Below, in pieces: positions 7,714 through 18,225 of a DNA stretch of 64,000 bases. The position numbers were made by a program, and so were the translations under genes. Source of the DNA: a virus. The stretch is from IMG/VR virus record IMGVR_UViG_3300025127_007327, positions 33,460 to 97,459 of that record, one strand, 5' to 3'. The notes under the pieces were generated by a model. That model saw only the letters and a list, made by a program, of their open reading frames with translations, was not told the DNA's origin and ran no database searches. How positions within the stretch are numbered: the first letter of the stretch is position 1; each line of letters opens with the position of its first letter.

Positions 7714-8724
7714 ATGAGCAAAAAACAACCAGCCGGCGCACCATTGCCCGATGGAACTTTTCCAGCCGATCAATTTAAAAATCAAAAATATGACCGCATC
7801 CCAGATAATTCTGGTGTCGGTCAAACTCCTTTAAAGAGAAAACGTCCTAAATTAATAGAAGCTGCTAATAATCATATTCTTTCACACAATGGTGGTCAAA
7901 TTGTTTTTGGTGGAGATAGACCATCTAATTTAACATCTGGTGGAGGTGGTGCAGGTTTTTATAAAAACTCAACAATTGATATTGTTGTTGGCCGCGCATC
8001 TAAAAATATAGATGTTAACAAAGTTCGCAAAAACGATGATCCCATTGATGGTTTTGAGTATGTTGGTAACTTATTTACGCGCGATGCTGCAAGAGTTTAC
8101 ATTTCTGAAAGCACAGAATTAGATAAAAACTTTGGCTTAGCTTTTGGTCCGCGTAAACCCTCCGGTGGTAAAAATACACACCCCGTTTCAGGAGTTGCGG
8201 TTAAAGCAGATATTGTTAGAGTTATTGGTACCGAAGGTGTTAATATAGTTACAGGTCCAGCAAATAATTTTTCCGGCAAGAAAGAAACAAATGTTCATGG
8301 AGGTAAAGTTTCTAGTGCCGGCGCCATCAATTTAATAGCCGGAAACTATACTGATGAAAAAATATATCTCGGCTCGCCAAGGACACCGGGCACTTCACTC
8401 ATAAAAATGATTCCATATTTACAACCAGCAATTAAAGGAGACTTTTTAGTTGAGTGTTTGCACGAAGTCATTAATTACGTTGATACTATTGAGGCGGCAG
8501 TTTTTAACATGTGTTTAATTTTGTGTCAAAAAGATGCAACGTTGGCAGGGGCTCTGTTGAATCCACCAGCCGGCGCAGCGCTGCTAGGCTCAGCCGCACA
8601 GACTTCTATATGGGGAACTTCACACGCATATACAGGACGCATTGTTGGAAACTCACTCAGAAATAAATTTTTAACCTACGGTAAAGCGAAACACATTAGA
8701 AGTCCTAATGTTTACTTAACATAA
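7714..8724 (+). CDS. Baseplate/spike-like virion protein
   Basis: A 336-residue protein just after the hub-peptidase gene. It begins with a proline/glycine-rich flexible segment, then has a beta-rich middle (for example VKADIVRVIGTEGVNIVTG) that looks like stacked beta strands, and a hydrophobic alanine/glycine-rich helical segment near residue 280 (LLNPPAGAALLGSAAQ). Position and style suggest a component of the central spike or hub. No family was firmly recognised. The 60-base gap upstream is AT-rich with AAGGT close to the start. Confidence 0.55.
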   Translation: MSKKQPAGAPLPDGTFPADQFKNQKYDRIPDNSGVGQTPLKRKRPKLIEAANNHILSHNGGQIVFGGDRPSNLTSGGGGAGFYKNSTIDIVVGRASKNIDVNKVRKNDDPIDGFEYVGNLFTRDAARVYISESTELDKNFGLAFGPRKPSGGKNTHPVSGVAVKADIVRVIGTEGVNIVTGPANNFSGKKETNVHGGKVSSAGAINLIAGNYTDEKIYLGSPRTPGTSLIKMIPYLQPAIKGDFLVECLHEVINYVDTIEAAVFNMCLILCQKDATLAGALLNPPAGAALLGSAAQTSIWGTSHAYTGRIVGNSLRNKFLTYGKAKHIRSPNVYLT

Positions 8725-8727
8725 ATT

Positions 8728-11700
8728 ATGTCAGAATCAAAATATTTAAAATTTCAAGATATCGACAACGACGGACTTATTGACGTTTGTGACGATGATT
8801 TAACAACACCAGAACTCCCTTGTAAGGGACCATGTGTACCTGATCCAAATTCATTTATTCCTGATTGGAAAAGTCAGAATATTAATAAACCTTTTTTAAA
8901 CACAAAAATATGTCATTATCAAGTTACAAAAGTTACATCATATAACGAAACTGCTCCCCGAAGCATTATTAATAGCGGAGATGAGGCGGCTGTTGAGCAA
9001 TCATTAGAAGAAAAATTTGAAGAGTTTGTAGATGAAGCAATTAGCAGTTTATTAGATTTTAATGGTAAGGTAAACAACAGAAAATCTAGAGAACATGTAC
9101 GCTCTGGTATAGAATTTAAAAAATTCGACTTAGCAGCAAGACCCGGTTCATTTTTAAAACTTCTGTATTCAGTGCCGTTTGATTTTATTTATTATCTTGC
9201 TGATGCTGAGTTAGAAGCCACCGAAGAAGAAGGTGAGGACGAAAACGGACCCGGCTGGGAAAATATAATGTTTAACGCTGAACATTTATCATCAAACATG
9301 ATTCGTGTTAGAAAAGCATTACGCTTATATTCTGACATGCTTAAAGTATCTGCTCAAATTGGTGAAGGCAATGCCTATGTATTTGATTCTAATAACAATC
9401 CATTAAGAATTTTCAGTCTTGAGGGTTACGGAGACAGGGCTTTTGTTGACTTTGGATCTTCTGGTATTCTACTAGAGATGATCAATGATCTAAAAACTTT
9501 TCTTATTTCAAAGGGTAAATCATTACCAGATGTTGGAGTTGGAGGAAATCCATTCGCGGGTGCTTTCAGAGAGCGAATTACTAAAATAAAGTTTGGTTTC
9601 AAAAATAAAGAACTCAGAGTAATCCGAGTTTGGACAGTTGAGTGTGGCAACAAACCTTCGTTATATAATAAAAAGAGTGGGTCTATAAAACTTTTACTTC
9701 TTTCAAGTGCATGGAATGATAAAACAGCAATTAATTACTTTTTAAATCTTAAAAAAATGTCTGATGCGCTTGAAGCTAGAGTGCAGATTCCTATTAAAGA
9801 TTTTGTTGAAACTTTTACATATGTGCCTGATGGTGTTGTAAAAATTAAATTTGTTCCAAATTATGAATTAACAAATAGTGCATGTCTCTTAAAAACTTTA
9901 TCTGACGGAGCATCAGAATTTGGTCAAGATTTGCTAGACGATGTGTTTGGCTTAGGTGAGCTAATACAATATATTTATCATGAAAGCTTATGTAGAAATA
10001 CGAACGAGGAAGTTTTAAAAGATAAAGAAAAACTTGGTGTTGGAACCGCAACCGCACCTCCTGATCCTAAAGGTAAAGGTATTAAACCTGACATGGGTGC
10101 GCTTAGTAAAGAAACTCAAATGATTATCGCTAGTAAGCTTGCCGCTTTACAAAAACAAAAGCAATTTGATGCAGATGATGATGCAATTGTTAGAGGATGT
10201 TTGGCAATTACAAACTCAGCAAGAAAATCATTCACATCGGCAGCAGGTGGGCTTTTAGGTGCCGATCTTCCTTTTACAGACATAACCTCAGCAGCCGGCG
10301 GCGCAGCAACATTGCCCGGAACAGAAGGATTATGGAAAGAATTTCTTCAAAGTTTAAAAATATGCGGACTTTTAGATTTAATTGTCGATTCTGTTGGCTG
10401 TTTATTTCAGGGATTATCATTAGATGATGCTCTGCCCGTTATAGTCAGAAATGCACTTAACGCATTAGGAATTGAAAGAATGGGTGACTTATTTGTTGGT
10501 TTGCCACCAGATAAGCAAGTACAGCTAGAGGCGTTAGTTAAGAAAAAGTTAGAGGATAGAGGAGAAATATATCCCGGTAAACCTTGGGAAAATAAAGCGT
10601 ATTTAGATGCAGCAGCTAGCATTCAAGATACTTCATCTTCAAAACCATATGATGCCAATAAACCACCAACACCAAAGGAAGTTGATGAAGAAATTAACAA
10701 AGCACAAGGTGGCACAATATTACCTGAATTAGCTTCGACATCATCTAATAAGGCAAATTCAGATAGCGTAATGTCAGTTTATATTGAAGCTTTAATTGAA
10801 GTTTATAGTGACAATTTAATTGAGATAGTTAATGAACTTAATAAATTTCCCGGTGCTCAGCTTATAAAACATGTACTAGCCTCAGTTACATGCCCAAGAC
10901 CTCCTTTATTTAATCCGGGTTTTGGTGATTTTATAAAAAGTTTAGATTTAGATTTTTGTAGAAAAGTTGATGAAATCGTATTACCAGATGGTCCTAGTGG
11001 TGTTATAAGTGAGTTAAAACTTATGTGGGGTGATTTAAAATTTGCTTTGGTTAACACAGCATCAATAATTCTTGGATTATTAATTGTTATACTTGTAGAA
11101 AGAATTTTCAGCAAGCTTTGCTCTTTAGCTTCAAGTGCAGTGTGTGCGGCTTTAGAAACAACAGGTGAGTTATTGGCTGCATTACCGGGAGCAATCGCTG
11201 GTAAAACTTCTCTAAGCGATGTTTTTAGAGAGGCAATCTGTGGACCTGATGCAAGTGACGAACAAGTTGATGCAGCAATTATAGATTTAATGGCGATTGT
11301 TGGATTAGGACCAACTGCTTTTGCAAATCCTGATAGAACAAAGGCTTTCGCCAATGATTTATCAATTTCACTAAGCAGAAAAGAATTTGGTGATTTACTT
11401 TTGGGAGAAGCTTCAGAAGAAGCATTAGAAATTGCAGAACAATTAATTGAGTTTGTTTATCCTGAATTTGGAGATGCTCTTACAAATAAAAATGCAATTG
11501 GTAGATTTTTCAAAGCTATCGGAAACTTTCTACCATTAGATTACCGAGAAATTTTAAATGAAGCTTCTAACAATTCTGCTGGAGAATTTGGAACCGCGAA
11601 CATTCCAGCAAATCCGTCAATTTGTGCATCGCCACAGCAGATAATAGATTTTAAAAATTTAAGAGCAGAAATTCTCAGTGGTAGAGTTTCTGAAGCACAA

Positions 11701-14700
11701 GCAGAAAAATTATATTGTGATTTAAGGGATGACACTTTGCAAGATTTAGAAGATCTCGCAGAACTTGGCGAAGACCCAGAGGAATATTTCAGAAAAAATC
11801 TTCCACCACTTACGGGTGAGCCGGGTTGTAGTGATGGCTTATTCCCATTTGAAACACCTGAGATGGCTCTTGTTAATAAAGGTTTAGTGGTTTCAAGCCT
11901 AAGAGCTTTAGAAAAAGAATATATTCAAGATATGTTTGGCACCGGTTTTACTTTTATGGGCTCTGGGGACAAAAACTTTGGATTTTTGAATATGATTTTG
12001 TGCGATACACAGGGTAATCCTTTATCAAATCATCATCGAAAAGCATATAATCGAGCACGATATGTTAATTTTGCAACTAATCTTCCTAATGGCGGTGAGG
12101 CAAAAACTGGTATTTTAGCAATATTTCAAAGAGATAAAGACTTCGGCCGCCAAAGAGGTCAATATCCATACTACGTTGGAGAATGGTTAAGAAGACAATA
12201 TCTAAACGCCGCTGAAGTTGATGGAATATTGACACCCGGTTTCGCTGAAATTAGTGACGGAGGTAAGGATCTTCAAAAGCATCTTGTATTTTCCTCAACC
12301 AATATGGCAATCGGTTCAAAAAAATATAAAGTAGACGCTGAAGAAATGGGATACGACAATCTTTTCGGCAAGCAAGGTAGAAGCACTTTTACATTACCTA
12401 GTTTTGGCTACAACACTGAAATTGGTGATTTTAGTAGAGAACTTAATGCACTGGGCTCCGTTGTTGCTGCGCCTGTGTCGGTCGTTACTTCTGCTGTTAC
12501 ATTCGGACTTGCTGATTCTCCAGTAGAAAGAACTATAGAAATTATAAGATTGCCAAGAAAAGGTGACCCAGATAATAAAAGAGCAGTGGGACCAAATGTA
12601 GCTCGAAATACCAACGGTGCAGATATCGTACTAAGTTTTAAAGATAATGCCATGGGAACTAGAAGAAGAATTGTAGGCATACCTATACAAAATTACGATG
12701 CTTTTGGTAGACTGGTTGAATACGAGGGCAACGAATGGGCTTACGGTTTTGAAGTTCAATGTTATTATTCTGACATTGAAACAGTTCCCAATACTCCACC
12801 AGACGAAGAAAGATTTAGAAATAGACCTGATGACAATATGCGCGTGCAAATTGTAGAAAAGTTAAATTTAGGATCTGATAGAAAATATGCTAGCCCAATT
12901 GCAAAAGATTTTTTTAGTGATGAAGTAGTACCAACCCCTGCTTTTGATTTACCTAATTGGATTGAAGATATTCCAATTGTTGGGTGGGTAACAGAAAAAA
13001 CTATTCAATTGATAATGTATCCTTTTACATGGATTACTAAACAAGCCATTTCGGCTATAAAGTGGGCAACATCAGAAAAAATATATCGCTCTAGAGGTAT
13101 GGAGTTTTTATCAATAGATGACACTTTAGACGTTTTTGCACCAGATCCCAGAGAATCTAATACAGATTCTAATAAAGTTAAATCACTTGACATTAATGAT
13201 TATTCACAATATCTAACAACAACGCAATATCATAGACCATTACCCCCACAAGTATACTTATTAGCTGATATGTTGGGAGAAACAGCTAGTGCTGAAATTA
13301 AAGTTCGATACGACAGTATAATGACGCAAGCGTACAAAGATTTTTGTAAAATTATTGGAGAAAATCAAAATGGATGGTTGTATGGTGCAAATTATGATTT
13401 CCTTACCCAAGACGATTTAGACTATGGATTTGATGATGATGGAACATTCGTGTCATATGATGATTTTCTTATTCCAGATGGTGACGGCGGAATGCGCGAA
13501 CTTGAAGATGAAGATATGCGTTTAGGTATTAGTTTTAATGAGTTCAGATTAGGAAAAGAAAACGCTAGAGTTTTATATTTAGATCCTACAGTTTTTGGAG
13601 GTTCTTACAGTAGTCCGGCTCTTTATATAAAACCTAAAAGGTTTGATGGTTGGTGGGGATTTGTTCAAGCATTCTTTCCAGACGAAACAGGCTGTAAGCC
13701 ATCTAACAAAAACATGATTGACTTTGATGAGCTTGAAAAATTTGTTAGTGATAACTACGCTAATTTTCCAGATGATGAAAGACTATACGATGATTTTGAG
13801 TGTGTAAGGCAAGTACCATTTGATAGAATATTGCCACGAACTGCTAAAATGTCCGTATTTGTTTTAATTCTAGCTGCTGTCAGAATTTATGTTAGCACTC
13901 ATGTCATGAAGACTATTGGCACATTTTCAGCAATCAAGCCAGATTTTACTAAAAACTTTAGTTCTGCTTACTCTGGTTACATAGTGGAAACTATGGAACA
14001 AGACTTTAAAGATGCACAAGGACCATTTTGGGAAGCTTTTAATACTTTTAAAGACGAGGAATTTTGGTATGGCTTTTTAGAACAGTCAGTTGAGGCTTAT
14101 AACTTCTTAGTTGAATCTGGGGCATTACCTATGCCTAAGCCGGGTGGTTATATTCAAGATGCCATTGACGAAATTAACACTTTACAAAAACGTTTTGCAT
14201 TTGCTTATCGTCCAGATACAACTCATACATATATAAATGACGTTGGTAATGAAACAGAACAAAGGGTACCCGGACTCTGGAGATCAAAATTGACAGGAGA
14301 TGCCGGCTTTTTTGAAACTCTTAAAGGTTATAGAGAGCGTAAAAATTTCGAGGGTGTCAAAGAAGTGGAAAGTTCTGCAAAAATTATTTTACAACAAATT
14401 GTTAATTTTGAATTAGCCAAAATGAGCGAGAAACTTGTTAATAACATGTATAATGTCGGATTTAATCCGCAAATTCATAATATGGATTATTGGATATTAA
14501 AAAATAAATGTGCCGGCTCTAGTTTAGACTATGCTAGTTCTAAAGTTGTTGAAACATCTGTTCAGGTGCCTACTAGATTAAATCCTGATCCGCTGGGAAT
14601 TGGTGCTACTTTCCCCGGACCTTATTTTACTAATGGCGGGCAGTTTAGGGTAGCAATTAACAATGATGATGATGAATTTAAATATGCTGATGAATATATT

Positions 14701-16011
14701 GGATATTATCACATTCATATCGATGACGATGGCGACGAAATTTATATGGCAGGCTCTGTACACAAGGAGGGCGAACCTCATGATGTAATTGTTCCAGTTG
14801 CTGATGTTGTCAAGCTTCAAACTGAAAGAATTAATGTAACAAAAGGTAGTACTGGTGATGATTACGAATCAATTAATGTTGATAGAGAGATGGTTGATAT
14901 AGGAGATGTTGCAGATTATGGGACCGCTGAATCTACCACTATTAATCAACCGTTCAAAATCGAAAAATATACATCTATCAACGGTACAAAATATAGTAAT
15001 TCAAATGCTGAAAGTCTTATGCGCTCTCAACCAAATCAAAATCTTAGAATTTCAGATGTTTTTCCGGGTACACTTAAGTTAATTGAAACTCCCGAAAGTT
15101 TAGGTTCTCCATCGCGAGTTGTTGGAATTGAAGGTAACATTGGTGTTCGACACGGCTTGATTTTTTATTATGATAATAAAGTTATTACCACTGTAGAAGT
15201 TGATGCATTAGATTTTAAAATAAGTCAATTTCAAACTGTGCAAGCGAACAGTAAGTTATTACATTGCTTAGTACAAAATTTGTTAAATGATCCAAAATAT
15301 AAATTATTGACAAGTTATATTTTCTCATTCAAGAAAGTAACATCTACATTAGCGATTTATAACGATTTAGCGTTTTTAGCATCTGTCGGAGAAGTTACAA
15401 CTGGGAAGGGAGATTATAATAGAAGAGTAAATGCTAACAAAAGTGGTAACTCATTTATCCCATGGAATAATCCTTTAAGTATTAATGATCCCGATGATTG
15501 GGGAGATAACGCAAAACATGTAAATGTTAAAGCCAAACCGGGCTCTCGCGCTTATATTTCAACAGAAACCACAACAGAATCTTTTCCAATTACTGACTCC
15601 CAAAAAGAGGCTTTAGGTCTTCCTGACTTTTTTGATGATGATATAGAACTTGAAAGAGAAGTTTTTATTCCACAAGAATCATTTGTAACTGGAAACGAAG
15701 GTTGGACACACGCTAAAGATAGACCTAATTTTACACCATTTACACTGCACTGGGACGAGTGGGATAGAGTTTTACTTAGAAACTCTAAGGGAATGATTAA
15801 AAGAATGTTTAAAAAGCTATACTACTCCTCTACCTCAAAACCGGGTGAGGGCGATGATTTTAACTCAGCTAAAATGACATTAAAAAACCTTAAAACAAGG
15901 CTTTTCCCAACTCCCGGTGCTGGTCTCCTACCATGGTATAAGAGAAGAAAATTACGAGATAACCCTATGGATGCTAACGGAAATATGTGTGATGGACCAG
16001 ATCTTGGTTAA
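8728..16011 (+). CDS. Very large (2427 aa) baseplate/tail structural protein
   Basis: A single uninterrupted frame of 2427 codons between hub-like genes and gp25, so a baseplate or tail-tip role is inferred. The N-terminus carries a calcium-loop motif, DIDNDGLID (Asp11, 13, 15, 19). Strongly hydrophobic helices occur at about residues 772-796 (SIILGLLIVILVERIF) and 1706-1725. A histidine-rich motif YYHIHIDDDGDE with His1995 and His1997, followed by His2012 and His2018, lies in the C-terminal quarter. Much of the middle is helical and acidic. No catalytic domain was recognised. Size and mixed composition suggest several structural domains fused in one chain. It follows the previous stop with 3 bases between. 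Confidence 0.75.
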   Translation: MSESKYLKFQDIDNDGLIDVCDDDLTTPELPCKGPCVPDPNSFIPDWKSQNINKPFLNTKICHYQVTKVTSYNETAPRSIINSGDEAAVEQSLEEKFEEFVDEAISSLLDFNGKVNNRKSREHVRSGIEFKKFDLAARPGSFLKLLYSVPFDFIYYLADAELEATEEEGEDENGPGWENIMFNAEHLSSNMIRVRKALRLYSDMLKVSAQIGEGNAYVFDSNNNPLRIFSLEGYGDRAFVDFGSSGILLEMINDLKTFLISKGKSLPDVGVGGNPFAGAFRERITKIKFGFKNKELRVIRVWTVECGNKPSLYNKKSGSIKLLLLSSAWNDKTAINYFLNLKKMSDALEARVQIPIKDFVETFTYVPDGVVKIKFVPNYELTNSACLLKTLSDGASEFGQDLLDDVFGLGELIQYIYHESLCRNTNEEVLKDKEKLGVGTATAPPDPKGKGIKPDMGALSKETQMIIASKLAALQKQKQFDADDDAIVRGCLAITNSARKSFTSAAGGLLGADLPFTDITSAAGGAATLPGTEGLWKEFLQSLKICGLLDLIVDSVGCLFQGLSLDDALPVIVRNALNALGIERMGDLFVGLPPDKQVQLEALVKKKLEDRGEIYPGKPWENKAYLDAAASIQDTSSSKPYDANKPPTPKEVDEEINKAQGGTILPELASTSSNKANSDSVMSVYIEALIEVYSDNLIEIVNELNKFPGAQLIKHVLASVTCPRPPLFNPGFGDFIKSLDLDFCRKVDEIVLPDGPSGVISELKLMWGDLKFALVNTASIILGLLIVILVERIFSKLCSLASSAVCAALETTGELLAALPGAIAGKTSLSDVFREAICGPDASDEQVDAAIIDLMAIVGLGPTAFANPDRTKAFANDLSISLSRKEFGDLLLGEASEEALEIAEQLIEFVYPEFGDALTNKNAIGRFFKAIGNFLPLDYREILNEASNNSAGEFGTANIPANPSICASPQQIIDFKNLRAEILSGRVSEAQAEKLYCDLRDDTLQDLEDLAELGEDPEEYFRKNLPPLTGEPGCSDGLFPFETPEMALVNKGLVVSSLRALEKEYIQDMFGTGFTFMGSGDKNFGFLNMILCDTQGNPLSNHHRKAYNRARYVNFATNLPNGGEAKTGILAIFQRDKDFGRQRGQYPYYVGEWLRRQYLNAAEVDGILTPGFAEISDGGKDLQKHLVFSSTNMAIGSKKYKVDAEEMGYDNLFGKQGRSTFTLPSFGYNTEIGDFSRELNALGSVVAAPVSVVTSAVTFGLADSPVERTIEIIRLPRKGDPDNKRAVGPNVARNTNGADIVLSFKDNAMGTRRRIVGIPIQNYDAFGRLVEYEGNEWAYGFEVQCYYSDIETVPNTPPDEERFRNRPDDNMRVQIVEKLNLGSDRKYASPIAKDFFSDEVVPTPAFDLPNWIEDIPIVGWVTEKTIQLIMYPFTWITKQAISAIKWATSEKIYRSRGMEFLSIDDTLDVFAPDPRESNTDSNKVKSLDINDYSQYLTTTQYHRPLPPQVYLLADMLGETASAEIKVRYDSIMTQAYKDFCKIIGENQNGWLYGANYDFLTQDDLDYGFDDDGTFVSYDDFLIPDGDGGMRELEDEDMRLGISFNEFRLGKENARVLYLDPTVFGGSYSSPALYIKPKRFDGWWGFVQAFFPDETGCKPSNKNMIDFDELEKFVSDNYANFPDDERLYDDFECVRQVPFDRILPRTAKMSVFVLILAAVRIYVSTHVMKTIGTFSAIKPDFTKNFSSAYSGYIVETMEQDFKDAQGPFWEAFNTFKDEEFWYGFLEQSVEAYNFLVESGALPMPKPGGYIQDAIDEINTLQKRFAFAYRPDTTHTYINDVGNETEQRVPGLWRSKLTGDAGFFETLKGYRERKNFEGVKEVESSAKIILQQIVNFELAKMSEKLVNNMYNVGFNPQIHNMDYWILKNKCAGSSLDYASSKVVETSVQVPTRLNPDPLGIGATFPGPYFTNGGQFRVAINNDDDEFKYADEYIGYYHIHIDDDGDEIYMAGSVHKEGEPHDVIVPVADVVKLQTERINVTKGSTGDDYESINVDREMVDIGDVADYGTAESTTINQPFKIEKYTSINGTKYSNSNAESLMRSQPNQNLRISDVFPGTLKLIETPESLGSPSRVVGIEGNIGVRHGLIFYYDNKVITTVEVDALDFKISQFQTVQANSKLLHCLVQNLLNDPKYKLLTSYIFSFKKVTSTLAIYNDLAFLASVGEVTTGKGDYNRRVNANKSGNSFIPWNNPLSINDPDDWGDNAKHVNVKAKPGSRAYISTETTTESFPITDSQKEALGLPDFFDDDIELEREVFIPQESFVTGNEGWTHAKDRPNFTPFTLHWDEWDRVLLRNSKGMIKRMFKKLYYSSTSKPGEGDDFNSAKMTLKNLKTRLFPTPGAGLLPWYKRRKLRDNPMDANGNMCDGPDLG

Positions 16012-16047
16012 TAATAAAATTATTACGTACATATTTACTAAAAGATT

Positions 16048-16416
16048 ATGTCTAGTTTAAACGTTAAATTGCCAATTACCAGAAACGATGTTGATGGTTT
16101 CACAATGATCAAAGATTTAAAATCACTCTTAAATCAAAATTTAAAAATGATTATTTTAACCAATCCCGGTGAAAGAGTTATGGATCCAAACTTTGGAGTT
16201 GGAATTAATGCATATTTATTTGAAAATTTTAATAACTCGATTTACACCGATATCCGAAATAGAATTTTAGAACAAGTATCAGTATATTTACCTGTTATCA
16301 CAATTGATTCAATTACTTTTGATGGAAGCAACGAAGAACAAAATCTTTTAGGTATTTCAATTTCATATTCAATACCTAGCATTGGTGTAAAAGATTTATT
16401 AGAATTCACTATTTAA
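16048..16416 (+). CDS. Baseplate wedge protein gp25-like
   Basis: A 122-residue protein of the T4 gp25 / P2 gpW-type baseplate family (lysozyme-like fold without enzymatic activity). The signature NPGERVMDPNFGVGINAYLFE lies at residues about 43-63, and length is typical. In T4 gp25 sits in the inner baseplate and primes sheath assembly. It is immediately followed by the gp6-like gene, the conserved order of contractile tails. Confidence 0.92.
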   Translation: MSSLNVKLPITRNDVDGFTMIKDLKSLLNQNLKMIILTNPGERVMDPNFGVGINAYLFENFNNSIYTDIRNRILEQVSVYLPVITIDSITFDGSNEEQNLLGISISYSIPSIGVKDLLEFTI

Positions 16417-16431
16417 TGAAGAGGGATATAA

Positions 16432-18225
16432 ATGAGCGATAATCAAAAGAAAATAATTCCAATTAATTATACAAATCGAGACTTTACATCAATAAAGAAA
16501 GATTTATTAGATATCGCTGAAAGACTTTACCCGGATTCATTTCAAGATTTTAGTGATGCAGCTTTTTCATCACTCATGTTAGATGCAGTAGCGTATGTTG
16601 GTGATCAACTTTCATTTTACTTAGACTACAATGTTAATGAATCATTTTTAGATACATCATATCAATATAACAATATTCTTAGACATGGTAAAAGTTTAGG
16701 ATTCAAATTTACCGGCCGACCTTCAACCTATGGAAAAGCAGCCATTTACATTAGATTACCCGCAACAGGAGTTGGACTTGGAATTAATAGAAATTACGCG
16801 CCGATTCTTAAAGCTGGGACACAATTTAAAAGTTCCACGGGCTTAAATTTTACATTGGTAGATAATATAGACTTTTCAGACAACAGATTACCCGTTGTGC
16901 CCGTTGCAACTAATGCTAATGGGTCACCTACCTTCTACGGTGTTAAAGCTTACGGAACCGTTGTTTCTGGTCTTTTATTAACTGAAACAGTAAATGTTGG
17001 AAATTTTCAAAAATTCGCTAGAATTTCACTAAGTTCACAAAATGTGTCTGAAATTATTTCGGTTTTTGATAGTGACGGTAACGAATATTTTGAAGTGGAT
17101 TATTTAGCACAAGATATTGTTTATCGAGAAATTTCTAACACTAATTTTAAAAATGATAATGTGCCTTCAATTATAAAGCCGCACTTAGTTACTAGAAAGT
17201 TTACAGTAGAAACAAACAACAATAATACTATTTTACAATTTGGTAGTGGTAAAGCATCGGACACCAACATTGTAGCGGACCCTCAATCAGTTGCCATAAA
17301 TGTTCACGGAAAAACATATACTACCAGTAGGTCATTTGACCCAACGAGGCTTAGTCAAAATGAGTCACTTGGTATTGTACCAGAAAATACTACGTTAACA
17401 GTCACATTAAGAGCAACTAATCCCGGTAGTTCTAACCTTTCTGTAGGTCAATTAAATCAAGCAACGAACGTATTGTTAGATTTTACTGATAGAACTGTTT
17501 TGTCTGATTCAGTTATAGACGGTATTAGAACATCAGTTGAAGTTAATAATGAGCAACCAATTACCGGTGATGTTTCAAATGCTACATCAGACGAAATTAA
17601 ACAAAGAATATTTGATACTTTTCCAACTCAGAATAGAGCAGTTACACAGGCTGATTATGAAAATTTAGCATATCGCATGCATTCTAAGTTTGGCTCTGTT
17701 AAAAGAGTATCAGTGCAAAGAGATCCCGATTCTCAAAAAAGAAATTTGAACATGTACGTCATTTCTGAGGATAGTTTTGGAAAATTACAAAAAACAAACT
17801 CAACAATTAAAAGAAATTTAAAAATTTGGTTAAATGAGTATAGAATGATTAATGATACTATTGATATTCTTGACCCTTATATTTTGAATTTTGGTATTGA
17901 ATTTAGTATTAAAACAACTCCGGGTGCAGATAAAAGAACAACTATTTCTAGATGTGTTGCAGCACTTGCTCAAAAATTTAACAACAATTACTATATTGGT
18001 GAATCAATTGTGATATCTGATATTTATTCTACACTTAATGCTACAACAGGCGTCCAAGATGTGATCAAAGCTAGAGTTGTCAATAAAACAGGAACAAGTT
18101 ATTCCAGTTCAACAATTGATATTAACAGTAATTTATCTCCTGATGGAAACCAACTTATGATTCCTAAAAACGCAATCGTAGAATTTAAGTTTCCAGAGAC
18201 AGACTTTGTGGGAAAGGCTAAATAA
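16432..18225 (+). CDS. Baseplate wedge protein gp6/J-like
   Basis: A 597-residue protein resembling the baseplate J / T4 gp6 family that forms the wedge ring of contractile tails. The N-terminal region NYTNRDFTSIKKDLLD and SFQDFSDAAFSSLMLDAVAYVGDQL is characteristic, and the C-terminal half contains the usual TQADYENLAYRM segment. A good ribosome-binding site (GAAGAGGG) precedes the ATG. It overlaps the next gene by one base. Confidence 0.9.
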   Translation: MSDNQKKIIPINYTNRDFTSIKKDLLDIAERLYPDSFQDFSDAAFSSLMLDAVAYVGDQLSFYLDYNVNESFLDTSYQYNNILRHGKSLGFKFTGRPSTYGKAAIYIRLPATGVGLGINRNYAPILKAGTQFKSSTGLNFTLVDNIDFSDNRLPVVPVATNANGSPTFYGVKAYGTVVSGLLLTETVNVGNFQKFARISLSSQNVSEIISVFDSDGNEYFEVDYLAQDIVYREISNTNFKNDNVPSIIKPHLVTRKFTVETNNNNTILQFGSGKASDTNIVADPQSVAINVHGKTYTTSRSFDPTRLSQNESLGIVPENTTLTVTLRATNPGSSNLSVGQLNQATNVLLDFTDRTVLSDSVIDGIRTSVEVNNEQPITGDVSNATSDEIKQRIFDTFPTQNRAVTQADYENLAYRMHSKFGSVKRVSVQRDPDSQKRNLNMYVISEDSFGKLQKTNSTIKRNLKIWLNEYRMINDTIDILDPYILNFGIEFSIKTTPGADKRTTISRCVAALAQKFNNNYYIGESIVISDIYSTLNATTGVQDVIKARVVNKTGTSYSSSTIDINSNLSPDGNQLMIPKNAIVEFKFPETDFVGKAK

